A stretch of DNA of 64,000 nt, taken from NCBI GenBank assembly GCA_031556065.1, contig JAVBTR010000054.1:90366-154365 (forward strand), given 5' to 3'. The first letter of the stretch is position 1, and every line of letters begins with the position of its first letter. Below the pieces are notes generated by a model that saw nothing but the letters and a program-made list of their open reading frames with translations, ran no database searches and was not told the DNA's origin. Positions 42,419 through 50,636 of this stretch are shown here, piece after piece. A program made the translations under genes and the position numbers. The DNA comes from JAVBTR01 sp031556065. GTDB taxonomy: Bacteria; Bacillota; Clostridia; Christensenellales; Aristaeellaceae.

Positions 42419-43822
42419 CTAACCGTTAGTAGTCCCAGGGAGTACAATCTCTGTTAACAAATCCCCCGTTTTAGAATCCAACTCCACACAATAGTAGTTG
42501 TTTCGTGAGGTATCGATCTCAGTACCGGGGTAAATAAATACGATCCAGTACCGCCGCCCTTCCCTTTCCAAGAAGTTAAAGCGGGTAACGTATTCATCGA
42601 ATTCACCTTCCGGAACGGTATATTGGGCCAGAATATATTCAAAGGCCTTTTCTAAGGCTTGCTCCTGGGTCAATTCCCCTTCCACGGGCAGGGTATGCCA
42701 GCTCTCAAGAGGGGATGTTTCTGCCAATTCTGCCCAAACCTCGATACTCCAGCCCATGGCAGGGCCGTATTTCCCTTCCAGATAGCTGTAAACAGCCTCG
42801 TGCTTGGCATAATCAGGATCCACTTCGTACTGTGCCGTAGCGCTTTCCTTAGCCGGAACGGCCCAGCTTGGGTCGCTTGTTTCCAGCACTTCGCCGGTGG
42901 TACTGTTTACTGTCGCATAGAAGTTATACCAGCCGTCCCCTTTCTTGTTAAAGATGATCTTCCATTGCCTGATCCCTGGTGTCTGGGAAGGCAGCTCGTA
43001 AAACAACTCCGACACCGTAAATTCATCCACATATTCCGCCTCCACCTGGCAGGTATCCATGAAAGCTTTTCTGGCAATCTCGATAGCCTTTTCTTTGCTT
43101 ATATCTCCCTCGCCAGGCAAAAGGTTAACGCCGTAAACATAATCCTCGCCAATAGCCAATTCCATTTGAGAAAGGGCCGCCATATCTTCCAGGGTAAGCT
43201 TTTCATAGCCGCCCCGCTCTTTTACTAAGCGGTGCTGTTCATCCATATGGGCCCATCTCAGGCCCAGCCTTTTCTGGGTTGTGGGGGTATAGCATTTTGG
43301 CTGGCTCACCTCTAAAATCCGCTGGAGATCGCTGTCCATTTGAATCAGCTCATAATAGGTAAATGCCAGCTGATCGCCAATTTTTACATGGCACCATTCG
43401 TCATACATGCCGTAAAAGACCATATGGGTGTTAGGGTCAAAATGGCCCAATCTTTTGCTGGCTGGGTGGTTATCGCCATAGTAGGGATTACCCTTTTGAA
43501 ATACCCCTTGCACCTCAGGTACCTCTTCAAAGGACAGATACATCAGAGGCACCAAAAATTCCGCGCCGCCCTGGCCAATTTCGCCCATGGTCACCCTGGC
43601 AAATGCGCCATAAGGGCCATCCCCGATGCTGACGCTTTTAACCGTTACCGGGGTGCCGTTTAAATAAAGGCCTATAGGCCGTTCATAATCAATAGGGCTG
43701 CCGTGAACCGCCGTAACCCCTTCAGGGTTTTGAATCCATGCCTGCTTGCCGTCTGCCTCATGGGCCAAAGCGCAGGGAATCATGCAAAAAAGGATCAGCA
43801 GGCTAATCAAAAATTTCTTCAT
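42419..43822 (-). CDS. Exported protein with PepSY-like repeats
   Basis: A 467-residue secreted protein with signal peptide MKKFLISLLILFCMIPCALA. Several stretches follow the pattern of PepSY-like domains: ISKEKAIEIARKAFMDTC...VNSTTGEVLETS and LTQEQALEKAFEYILAQY...VELDSKTGDLLTE. PepSY domains often inhibit or chaperone peptidases. It follows a related gene on the same strand after 11 bases, and the two share the alternating helix-strand repeats, so they probably arose by duplication. The function is unknown. Confidence 0.72.
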   Translation of the reverse strand: MKKFLISLLILFCMIPCALAHEADGKQAWIQNPEGVTAVHGSPIDYERPIGLYLNGTPVTVKSVSIGDGPYGAFARVTMGEIGQGGAEFLVPLMYLSFEEVPEVQGVFQKGNPYYGDNHPASKRLGHFDPNTHMVFYGMYDEWCHVKIGDQLAFTYYELIQMDSDLQRILEVSQPKCYTPTTQKRLGLRWAHMDEQHRLVKERGGYEKLTLEDMAALSQMELAIGEDYVYGVNLLPGEGDISKEKAIEIARKAFMDTCQVEAEYVDEFTVSELFYELPSQTPGIRQWKIIFNKKGDGWYNFYATVNSTTGEVLETSDPSWAVPAKESATAQYEVDPDYAKHEAVYSYLEGKYGPAMGWSIEVWAELAETSPLESWHTLPVEGELTQEQALEKAFEYILAQYTVPEGEFDEYVTRFNFLEREGRRYWIVFIYPGTEIDTSRNNYYCVELDSKTGDLLTEIVLPGTTNG

Positions 43823-43833
43823 ATTCTCTCTCC

Positions 43834-44712
43834 TTAACCATTGCCAATGGCTGGCTCCCCTTGGGGAAGCTCACCCGTTAACGCATCCAGCATAACCGTT
43901 TTGGTATTGTATCCGCCTTCCTTGGTTTTTGTATGAAGCTGTATTTCCCATTGCCTTTTACCGTTTATTTCCCGAAGGAAGCATTGAAAGATGCCTTTCT
44001 CCACGGCTTCTTTTGAAACGCCATGCTCAAGCATTATTCCGGTGGCAATTTCTTTGGCCTTTTCAAGGGTTATCTCCCCTTCCTTGGGCATATGGCAATT
44101 GTACTCCTCCGGAAAGGCCTCCGACAATTCCACGTAAGCTTCAAAGGGCCACAGAATTGGGTCATCGCCATAACGCTTGGTCATCTCACGGGTGGCCTTA
44201 TACTTTTCATACAGCCGCATACGGCCATAGGGCGAATCCCCATCGATGCCCTCTTGCTGTGAAGTTGGAGCAAATACATAGTCCGTCTGCGGAACCTGGT
44301 AAGCCCGTACCAGTTCCCCTGTATCTGCCCTTAGGCTTACCTGGTAACCTTCAAGCTTCCCCTCTTTTTCCAAATCCTTCTGGTAAAACATGACCTGCCA
44401 AGTGCGCAAGTGGGTTTGGTAAAAAGAAAAGTATGGGGTATATGCCGCCAGCTGCTCATTTGTTAATTTGAATTGGGTTTTCAGCGCAGCGGTTGCCTTT
44501 TCAAGAGCCGCGTCTTGCGTAATCTCGTTTTCCATGGGCAAGACGCTAAAACCGCTGCCATAATCCATGCTGCTAAACTCAGCCTGGGTCTCCAGGCTCC
44601 AGGTGTGTACCGCGCCATGCTCTTTTTCGTATTGGGCCATGAATGCGTCTTCCTGGGCCATAGCATGACTAAACAGCAATAACATTGCAAGCACTAAAAT
44701 TCCTTTTTTCAT
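43834..44712 (-). CDS. Exported protein with PepSY-like repeats, related to the next gene
   Basis: A 292-residue secreted protein with signal peptide MKKGILVLAMLLLFSHAMA. It has the same alternating pattern as its neighbour: ITQDAALEKATAALKTQF...VSLRADTGELVRAY and ITLEKAKEIATGIMLEHG...VMLDALTGELPQG. ATG at 44712 follows AAAGGGGG; six codons further upstream is an unlikely GTG start. It is first in a two-gene operon of unknown role. Confidence 0.72.
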   Translation of the reverse strand: MKKGILVLAMLLLFSHAMAQEDAFMAQYEKEHGAVHTWSLETQAEFSSMDYGSGFSVLPMENEITQDAALEKATAALKTQFKLTNEQLAAYTPYFSFYQTHLRTWQVMFYQKDLEKEGKLEGYQVSLRADTGELVRAYQVPQTDYVFAPTSQQEGIDGDSPYGRMRLYEKYKATREMTKRYGDDPILWPFEAYVELSEAFPEEYNCHMPKEGEITLEKAKEIATGIMLEHGVSKEAVEKGIFQCFLREINGKRQWEIQLHTKTKEGGYNTKTVMLDALTGELPQGEPAIGNG

Positions 44713-44764
44713 TTTCGTGCCCCCTTTCACTCTTTAAGACGAAGGCACGAACAAATTTTTCCAC

Positions 44765-44790
44765 AAAAAAGAGCCGCCCAAAGGCGACTC
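44765..44790 (-). terminator. Rho-independent terminator of the polyamine transport operon
   Basis: On the minus strand GAGTCGCC and GGCGGCTC form an eight-pair stem followed by six T residues, 49 bases after the potD stop. Confidence 0.85.
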
Positions 44791-44838
44791 AATTGTAACA
44801 ATGTGATTATATGCTTTTCAAAAAGGTGGTACTGCAGC

Positions 44839-45894
44839 TTATTGGGCTTTGAAATCCGTCCAAATCTGCTGGAAAATGCTTTCAGCCTCGCCCACGTCTT
44901 CGATGAACTCAGGGGTACCCAGAATATCATCGGGAATGTACAGCACAGGGCTCGTAAGGTATTCTTCAGGCAGGAAAGCTTCCGCAGCCTTGTTGGGATT
45001 CATGTAATACTGCATCAAAGCGCAATGGGCAGCCACCTCAGGCTCCATCAGGTAGTTCAGGAACAGCTCCGCGTTTTGAACATGGGGTGCCTTCACGGGA
45101 ATCACCAGGCTGTCGATGCCGTAGCCCATGCCTTCCTTAGGATAGCAGACCTTCAAGTTGGGGTTACTGTCCAAGGCAATCTGTACCTGGGGGGTGAACA
45201 TGAAGGCCACACTGGCTTCGCCGGAAAGAAGCACATTATAGGGTGTATCATAATCGAAAGCGTGAATATTGGGGTAAAGCTTCATCAGCTTTTCCTTGGC
45301 CTGATTCAGGATTTCAGGATCGGTCACGTTAAAGGACTGGCCCATGGTTTTCAGCGTAATGCCAATGATAACCCTGGCATCATCGATGGTAACGATGGAA
45401 TCTTTCAGCCTTTCGTCCCACAAATCCTCATAGCCGGTGATTTCAAAGCCGATCTTGGCTTCATCGTATACGATCAAAGGTGTTCCGGCAGTATAAGGCA
45501 CAGTGTATTCGTTGTTAGGATCATAGAATTTACCAAGATAGACAGGGTTCAGGTTTTTGTAGTTGGAAAGGCTTCCCTTGTCCAGCTTGTGCAGCAGGTT
45601 ATCCTTGCGAAGAATGTCCACCACATAATCGCTGGCAATGACGATATCGTACTCACTGCCGCCGTTCATTTGCAGCTTAGCCACCATTTCATCGTTGCTG
45701 CCCATGGGTGCATAGTTCACCTTAATGCCTGTACGTTCTGTGAAGTTGGCAATGGTTTCATCGTCGATATAGGTTTCCCAGGTGTAAATATTCAGTACCT
45801 TTTCATCTACCTTGGGGCGCGCGATAAAGTAGACCCCCACCGCAATGGCTGCTACCAATACCACCGCAATGGCAATAATCAACCCTTTTTTCAT
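44839..45894 (-). CDS. potD: Spermidine/putrescine-binding protein
   Basis: A 351-residue PotD/PotF-type binding protein. After an N-terminal membrane helix (LIIAIAVVLVAAIAVGVYF) the mature part starts with VLNIYTWETYIDDETIANF, the family signature, and contains YDIVIASDYVVDIL. There is no lipobox cysteine, so the helix seems to act as an uncleaved anchor. It ends the arsR-potABCD operon and precedes a strong terminator. Confidence 0.94.
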   Translation of the reverse strand: MKKGLIIAIAVVLVAAIAVGVYFIARPKVDEKVLNIYTWETYIDDETIANFTERTGIKVNYAPMGSNDEMVAKLQMNGGSEYDIVIASDYVVDILRKDNLLHKLDKGSLSNYKNLNPVYLGKFYDPNNEYTVPYTAGTPLIVYDEAKIGFEITGYEDLWDERLKDSIVTIDDARVIIGITLKTMGQSFNVTDPEILNQAKEKLMKLYPNIHAFDYDTPYNVLLSGEASVAFMFTPQVQIALDSNPNLKVCYPKEGMGYGIDSLVIPVKAPHVQNAELFLNYLMEPEVAAHCALMQYYMNPNKAAEAFLPEEYLTSPVLYIPDDILGTPEFIEDVGEAESIFQQIWTDFKAQ

Positions 45895-45944
45895 GTTAAT
45901 CCCCTTTCATCATTTGGCATATATTCCGCTCAGGCTTGGCCTGT

Positions 45945-46751
45945 TTACACGGCATCTCTGTTCTTTTTCCCTACAAGCTGGGATAATCCCACCGCCAGAA
46001 AAACAGCGGCCAGCATTAACGTGCATAGGGCATTCACTTGGGGGGATACTCCCGTTTTCACACTGGAGTATATTTTTAGCGGCAGCGTTACCACCTGGGA
46101 ACCGGCCAGGAACACGGAGATAATAAAATCGTCCAAGCTCATGGCAATGGCCAGTATGGCACCGGATACAATAGCCGGGCGAATAAGGGGCAAAGTGATA
46201 TCGAAAAACACCTGCTTTTCATTGGCGCCTAAATCCCGCGCCGCTTCCGACAGTGCCGGATCCAGCCCCGCCATCCGGCCCTTCACCACAATAAACACAT
46301 AAGGAATGCAAAACGTTGAATGGCTTAACACCAAGGCCGTCATACCCATAGGTATCTTGGCAAAGTAAAACACTGCCATGAACGACAGTCCCAGAATAAT
46401 TTCGGGAATCATAATTGGAATAGTAATCATGCCTTCGGCAATCCTGGCCGCAGCGTTTACCTTGCCGGAAAGCATTTTTCTTGCCATGCCCACGGCACCT
46501 AATGTGCCAATAACCACTGCCACAAGGCAAGAATACAGGGCCAATTCCAGGCTTACTTTAAGGGCATCCCAATACCCTCGGGTGTTCTTGAACAAATCCT
46601 GGTACCAATTAAGAGTCCACCCGGTAAAGGTGGTAGGGTTTCTGGCTGTGTTGGCGTTAAAAGAGAATACCACCACGACAATAATGGGCAGGTACAGAAA
46701 GATTAGCACCAAGGTTATGAATACGGGGGAAAGAATCTTTTTCTTTTTCAT
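45945..46751 (-). CDS. potC: Spermidine/putrescine ABC transporter permease PotC
   Basis: A 268-residue permease with six membrane helices. FSFNANTARNPTTFTGWTLNWY near residue 30 is typical of PotC, and the EAA loop reads EAARDLGANEKQVFFDITLPLI near residue 165. It follows potB after 11 bases. Confidence 0.95.
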   Translation of the reverse strand: MKKKKILSPVFITLVLIFLYLPIIVVVVFSFNANTARNPTTFTGWTLNWYQDLFKNTRGYWDALKVSLELALYSCLVAVVIGTLGAVGMARKMLSGKVNAAARIAEGMITIPIMIPEIILGLSFMAVFYFAKIPMGMTALVLSHSTFCIPYVFIVVKGRMAGLDPALSEAARDLGANEKQVFFDITLPLIRPAIVSGAILAIAMSLDDFIISVFLAGSQVVTLPLKIYSSVKTGVSPQVNALCTLMLAAVFLAVGLSQLVGKKNRDAV

Positions 46752-46762
46752 TCCGCCACCCC

Positions 46763-47617
46763 CTAAAATACGTTCAGATCGCTGGACTTACCGCCCAGCT
46801 TCTGGTAACCGTACAGCAGCAAACCCACCACAGACAACAGCACCACACACAGCGCCGCCATCAAAGGTAAATCCCTTGTTTTTTGCACATCCTTGATCAG
46901 ATTACCCACACTTAACAGCTTGCTGCCCCCCAATAAATCGTTAATGAAGAACAGCCCAATAGCTGGGATAAACACCAGCAGGCACCCCGCCATAATGCCA
47001 GACATGGTCAGCGGCACAGTAATGGTTAAAAACGCTTGCCAGGGCTTTGCGCCTAAATCCCGGCTGGCTTCAATCACTGAAAGATCCAGCTTTTCGCAGG
47101 CAGTATAGCTGGGCAAGATCATAAAGGGGATCAGCGCATAGACCATACCGAAGACAACCGTTCCCTCTTTGTATAGTAATTTCAATGGTTCTTTAATAAT
47201 GCCAAGGTTCAAAAGTGCCAGGTTAATAGGTCCGTCCGCCATAAGCAAAATACGCCAGCCGTAAATGCGTATAAGGGCGTTTGTCCAAAAAGGAGCCATG
47301 ACCAGCATCATTAAAACGCCACGGGTGCGCTTAGAGGTTCTGGCCATAAAATACCCAAAGGGGTAGCCTAGCAAAAGGCAGAAAACACTGGTCCACAGGG
47401 CTTGTTGCAAACTGGAAGTCAATACCTTCAAATAGGTAGGATTCAAAAGCCTTTCATAGTTGCTGCCAGTTATTTCGGCCGTAACGCCCATGGCACCATT
47501 GCCCTTTAAAAAGCTGATACCAACCACATACATAAGCGATATCCCTACGAAAACCGCCGCCCAGAGCATCAACGGCAGCATCATCCAGGTACTGCCCCTG
47601 CTATCATGCTTCTTCAA
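46763..47617 (-). CDS. potB: Spermidine/putrescine ABC transporter permease PotB
   Basis: A 284-residue permease with the EAA loop EASRDLGAKPWQAFLTITVP near residue 185. The start is TTG at 47617, because it overlaps the potA stop (TTGA) and GGAGG lies seven bases upstream; a longer frame would run 15 codons back into potA without a ribosome binding site. Confidence 0.93.
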   Translation of the reverse strand: MKKHDSRGSTWMMLPLMLWAAVFVGISLMYVVGISFLKGNGAMGVTAEITGSNYERLLNPTYLKVLTSSLQQALWTSVFCLLLGYPFGYFMARTSKRTRGVLMMLVMAPFWTNALIRIYGWRILLMADGPINLALLNLGIIKEPLKLLYKEGTVVFGMVYALIPFMILPSYTACEKLDLSVIEASRDLGAKPWQAFLTITVPLTMSGIMAGCLLVFIPAIGLFFINDLLGGSKLLSVGNLIKDVQKTRDLPLMAALCVVLLSVVGLLLYGYQKLGGKSSDLNVF

Positions 47618-48657
47618 GGCTGCGCCTCCTTTACCAGGGCAGCTTGCCCGGTCTTCCACCAAACCTTTACTTCATCCCCGGCCTTAATATCCTTCTCGCT
47701 TTGGGAAATAGCGATGATCTCCTGGCCGGACCGCAGCCTGATCACTGCCCTTTGGGAGCCGCCAGCGTAATGCTGCTCCACCAACTGGCCGCCTAAGCCC
47801 TCCCCCTGACCATAGCGCACCCGCTCCGTATGTAGACACAAAAGGGCTTTTTCGCCGGTTTCAAAGCCTGTGGTATCCATATTGGCTTTTTCACCGCCGG
47901 TTTTTATTTCGTTTGGCCCTAGAACCTCACAGGGAATCAAATTGGTTTGGCCAATAAACCCAGCCACAAAAGCCGTTTCAGGCCGTTCATAAATTTCTTC
48001 CGGAGTGCCCAATTGCTGGATCAGCCCGTCTTTCATAACGCCGATCCGGTCGGACATGTTCAGCGCCTCTTCTTGGTCGTGGGTGATGTAGATAAACGTC
48101 ATCCCTAAAGCCTTTTGAAGCCGTTTCAATTCCACCTGCATCTGTCGCCTTAATTGCAGATCCAACGCACCTAAAGGCTCATCCAACAAAAGCACGCTGG
48201 GTTCCAACACAATGGCCCTGGCGATGGCCACCCGCTGCCGCTGCCCACCGGACAGCTGAGAAGGCGTCCGCTTTTCATAGCCGCTTAACTGCACCAAATC
48301 TAGCGCATCCTTGACTTTTTTAGCAATAACGTCTTTTTTAACGCCCCTTAATTTTAGCCCATAAGCGATGTTCTTTTCTACGTTCATATGGGGGAACAGC
48401 GCATAATTCTGGAACACTGTGTTCACGCTGCGCTTTTCAGGGGGACGATGGGTTACATCCCGGTCGTTTAGAAACACCTGGCCGCTGGACGGACTTTCAA
48501 GCCCCGCGATAATGCGCAACGTGGTGGTTTTTCCGCAGCCGGAAGGGCCTAAAAGGGTTAAAAATTCCCCTTCTTCCACATTAAGATCGATGCCCTTTAA
48601 TATATCCCCCTGGCCAAAATCCTTATGTATCCCGCTTAGTTTTAAAATGGTTTCCAT
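47614..48657 (-). CDS. potA: Spermidine/putrescine ABC transporter ATPase PotA
   Basis: A 347-residue ATPase. Walker A GPSGCGKTT is near residue 37, the signature LSGGQRQRVAIARA near residue 136 and Walker B LLLDEPLGALD near residue 155. The C-terminal 100 residues form a TOBE-type regulatory domain. It starts on the last base of the ArsR-type gene stop (TAATG) and is overlapped by potB. Confidence 0.96.
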   Translation of the reverse strand: METILKLSGIHKDFGQGDILKGIDLNVEEGEFLTLLGPSGCGKTTTLRIIAGLESPSSGQVFLNDRDVTHRPPEKRSVNTVFQNYALFPHMNVEKNIAYGLKLRGVKKDVIAKKVKDALDLVQLSGYEKRTPSQLSGGQRQRVAIARAIVLEPSVLLLDEPLGALDLQLRRQMQVELKRLQKALGMTFIYITHDQEEALNMSDRIGVMKDGLIQQLGTPEEIYERPETAFVAGFIGQTNLIPCEVLGPNEIKTGGEKANMDTTGFETGEKALLCLHTERVRYGQGEGLGGQLVEQHYAGGSQRAVIRLRSGQEIIAISQSEKDIKAGDEVKVWWKTGQAALVKEAQP

Positions 48658-48938
48658 TAGTTGGCCTCTTCTTTCGCAATGGCTTTTATAAATTCACCCA
48701 GGGCTTCAAATGCTTTGGGCTCCAGCTCATAGCACATCAAGGCCCCTTCCCTTGTGGCAGTTACCAGGCCCGCCTCTGTCAGCACCCTCATGTGGTAGGA
48801 AATGGTAGGCTGGGAACACTTAAATGCGTCGTTGATCCGGCAGGCGCACATCTGTCCGTTTTCCAGCATGGCTAAAATTTGCAGACGAGTTTCATCTCCC
48901 AACGCCTTGAAAATAGGCAGCATTTCACATAATGTCAC
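48657..48938 (-). CDS. ArsR family regulator heading the polyamine operon
   Basis: A 93-residue winged-helix regulator. CSQPTISYHMRVLTEAGLV near residue 41 is the recognition helix region. MCACRI near residue 30 places a CXC pair where arsenic- or metal-sensing ArsR proteins have ELCVC, and one more cysteine follows in FKCSQ. It is coupled to potA by a one-base overlap, so it most likely controls the polyamine importer and itself. Whether the ligand is a metal, a thiol signal or a polyamine is open. The GTG at 48938 follows GGAGGCGC. Confidence 0.9.
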   Translation of the reverse strand: MTLCEMLPIFKALGDETRLQILAMLENGQMCACRINDAFKCSQPTISYHMRVLTEAGLVTATREGALMCYELEPKAFEALGEFIKAIAKEEAN

Positions 48939-48958
48939 TTAAGCGCCTCCAATCATCA

Positions 48959-48994
48959 ATAATTTTCTATGGCATAGATAATTTTCTATGTCAT
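48959..48994. promoter_or_regulatory. Tandem direct-repeat operator candidate for the ArsR regulator
   Basis: ATAATTTTCTATGGCAT (48959-48975) and ATAATTTTCTATGTCAT (48978-48994) are 17-base direct repeats offset by 19 bases with one mismatch. The first contains the palindrome CTATGGCATAG. They lie just after the -10 of the operon promoter, the usual place for ArsR operators. Confidence 0.65.
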
Positions 48995-48998
48995 GGGT

Positions 48999-49027
48999 AT
49001 TGTAAGCCCATAGGCCTACAAAGTCAA
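48999..49027 (-). promoter_or_regulatory. Promoter of the arsR-potABCD operon
   Basis: On the minus strand TTGACT (49022-49027) and TACAAT (48999-49004) are spaced by 17 bases, 60 bases before the regulator's start. Confidence 0.78.
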
Positions 49028-49035
49028 TGGCTTAT

Positions 49036-49386
49036 TTAAATAGATTTTGTAGCTATGACCGAAGCGCCGCTATGGCATACATCCTCAATCAGTACCTGAC
49101 CGGCTTGGATCGGTCTTTTAAGCCTTAGCGCCCCAATGGCAGCCATGCAAGCGCGGATATCCCTTTTCGGAATCGGAGCTTGGGTTTTAACGGATAAAGG
49201 CATATCGCTTCCTTCAACCGCCACCACCGCCGTTACCATACGCAAAGGATTTACCGCTTCTTGGCGGGCATAGGTGTCGCCTCTTTTGCAGGCATTTCCA
49301 GCAACGGAAGCCACCTCATCCCCATTTAATTCAACATCCATACGGCAACCCACTGGACAATTAATGCAAGTAATGTTCTTTGTCAT
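49036..49386 (-). CDS. DUF1667 cysteine-rich protein, GlpC-like partner
   Basis: A 116-residue DUF1667 protein. CINCPVGCRMDVE at residue 8 and NACKRGDTYARQE near residue 32 give a four-cysteine arrangement suited to an iron-sulfur cluster. In Clostridia it always follows GlpA- and GlpB-like flavoproteins, as here (four-base overlap), and is thought to be the small electron-transfer subunit. That role is inference. Confidence 0.85.
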   Translation of the reverse strand: MTKNITCINCPVGCRMDVELNGDEVASVAGNACKRGDTYARQEAVNPLRMVTAVVAVEGSDMPLSVKTQAPIPKRDIRACMAAIGALRLKRPIQAGQVLIEDVCHSGASVIATKSI

Positions 49387-50636
49387 GCCTGCGCCTCCAA
49401 AATGGAAATGGTTATATCCTCATTGATACCCGAAATTTTCTCCCGCGAAACAAGGATTTCCGCCATTTCTCCAGGGGTTAATATCCGGGCCTTGCGGGTT
49501 TTAAGGGTCTTTCCCCCGCTTTGAACCAGAATCTGGGCGTTTTCATAGACCCGGTCAGGTCTAAACAGAACACGAATGTCCCCTTCTCCAAAAGGGTTAA
49601 TCTTTTGGGGCACTGCGCCCCGAACACCCCTGCCGTCCACCACCTTGATAAGCTTCTTTTCCCCTTGCTTGCCCAGCACATACTGGGCTGCGGCAATGCC
49701 TGCCCGGTTAGCCTCATCGCTTACAAAATCCACCAAATCGTGAACATGAAGTACATTGCCCGCCGTAAAAATGCCTGGAATTTCCGTTTGGAAACTGTCG
49801 TCCACTTCAGGACCGCCAGTAACAGGTGCCAAGGGGATTCCCGCACCCAAGGTCAGTTCGTTTTCGGGAATCAGGCCCACGGAGAGCAAAAGCGTATCGC
49901 AGGGAATTTGAAACTCGCTGCCCCTAATAGGCTGGCGGTTTTCATCCACCTTGGAAACCGTTACCCTTTCAAGCCTTTCCTTGCCCTTAATATCCGTTAC
50001 CGTGTGGCTTAAATACAAAGGTATACCATAGTCGTCAAGGCACTGAACGATGTTCCGGTTCAGCCCCGAGGAATAGGGCATAATTTCGATACAGGCTTTG
50101 ACCTTGGCCCCTTGCAGGGTCATCCGCCGGGCCATAATCAGCCCGATATCCCCGGAACCTAAAATAACCACTTCCTTGCCCGGCATATAACCCATCAGAT
50201 TCACAAATTTTTGAGCTGTCCCGGCGGAAAAAATCCCCGCGCAGCGGGTACCTGGTGTGGCCAGCGCCCCCCGGGGCCGTTCCCGGCAGCCCATGCAAAG
50301 AACCACCGCGCCGCATTCAAACACCTCGATGCCCTTATCCCGGCTGATGCAGGTAACGGTTTTATCTCCCTCCACCGAAAGCACGGTGGTGCTTAAACGG
50401 ATATCGATGCCCATTTGCAAAGCCTTGTCCACATCCCGCTTGGCATACTCCGGGCCCGTTAACTCCTCTTTAAAGCGGTGTAACCCAAAACCGTTGTGGA
50501 TACATTGGCGCAGGATGCCGCCGGCTTCTTCCTCCCGCTCGATCACTACCAGGCTATCAATGCCCGCTTCTTTTATAGCAATGGCAGCAGCCAAGCCTGC
50601 AGGGCCCGCGCCAACCACCAACACATCAATCTTCAT
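49383..50636 (-). CDS. NAD(P)/FAD-dependent oxidoreductase, GlpB-like
   Basis: A 417-residue flavoprotein of the pyridine nucleotide-disulfide oxidoreductase fold. FAD-binding VVGAGPAGLAAAIAI is at residue 7, the second dinucleotide motif VILGSGDIGLIMARRM near residue 165 and the closing TAGNVLHVHDLVDFV near residue 300. RQCIHNGFGLHRF near residue 48 is typical of this GlpA-associated group. ATG at 50636 follows GAGGAGGG and lies inside the preceding gene. Acts with the flanking genes in sn-glycerol 3-phosphate or related substrate oxidation. Confidence 0.88.
   Translation of the reverse strand: MKIDVLVVGAGPAGLAAAIAIKEAGIDSLVVIEREEEAGGILRQCIHNGFGLHRFKEELTGPEYAKRDVDKALQMGIDIRLSTTVLSVEGDKTVTCISRDKGIEVFECGAVVLCMGCRERPRGALATPGTRCAGIFSAGTAQKFVNLMGYMPGKEVVILGSGDIGLIMARRMTLQGAKVKACIEIMPYSSGLNRNIVQCLDDYGIPLYLSHTVTDIKGKERLERVTVSKVDENRQPIRGSEFQIPCDTLLLSVGLIPENELTLGAGIPLAPVTGGPEVDDSFQTEIPGIFTAGNVLHVHDLVDFVSDEANRAGIAAAQYVLGKQGEKKLIKVVDGRGVRGAVPQKINPFGEGDIRVLFRPDRVYENAQILVQSGGKTLKTRKARILTPGEMAEILVSREKISGINEDITISILEAQA

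Noticed and set aside
44803..46302. A 499-codon plus-strand open frame antisense to potD and potC
   Set aside because: It lies wholly opposite well-recognised polyamine genes, has no recognisable domain and no ribosome binding site; long antisense frames are expected in this codon usage.
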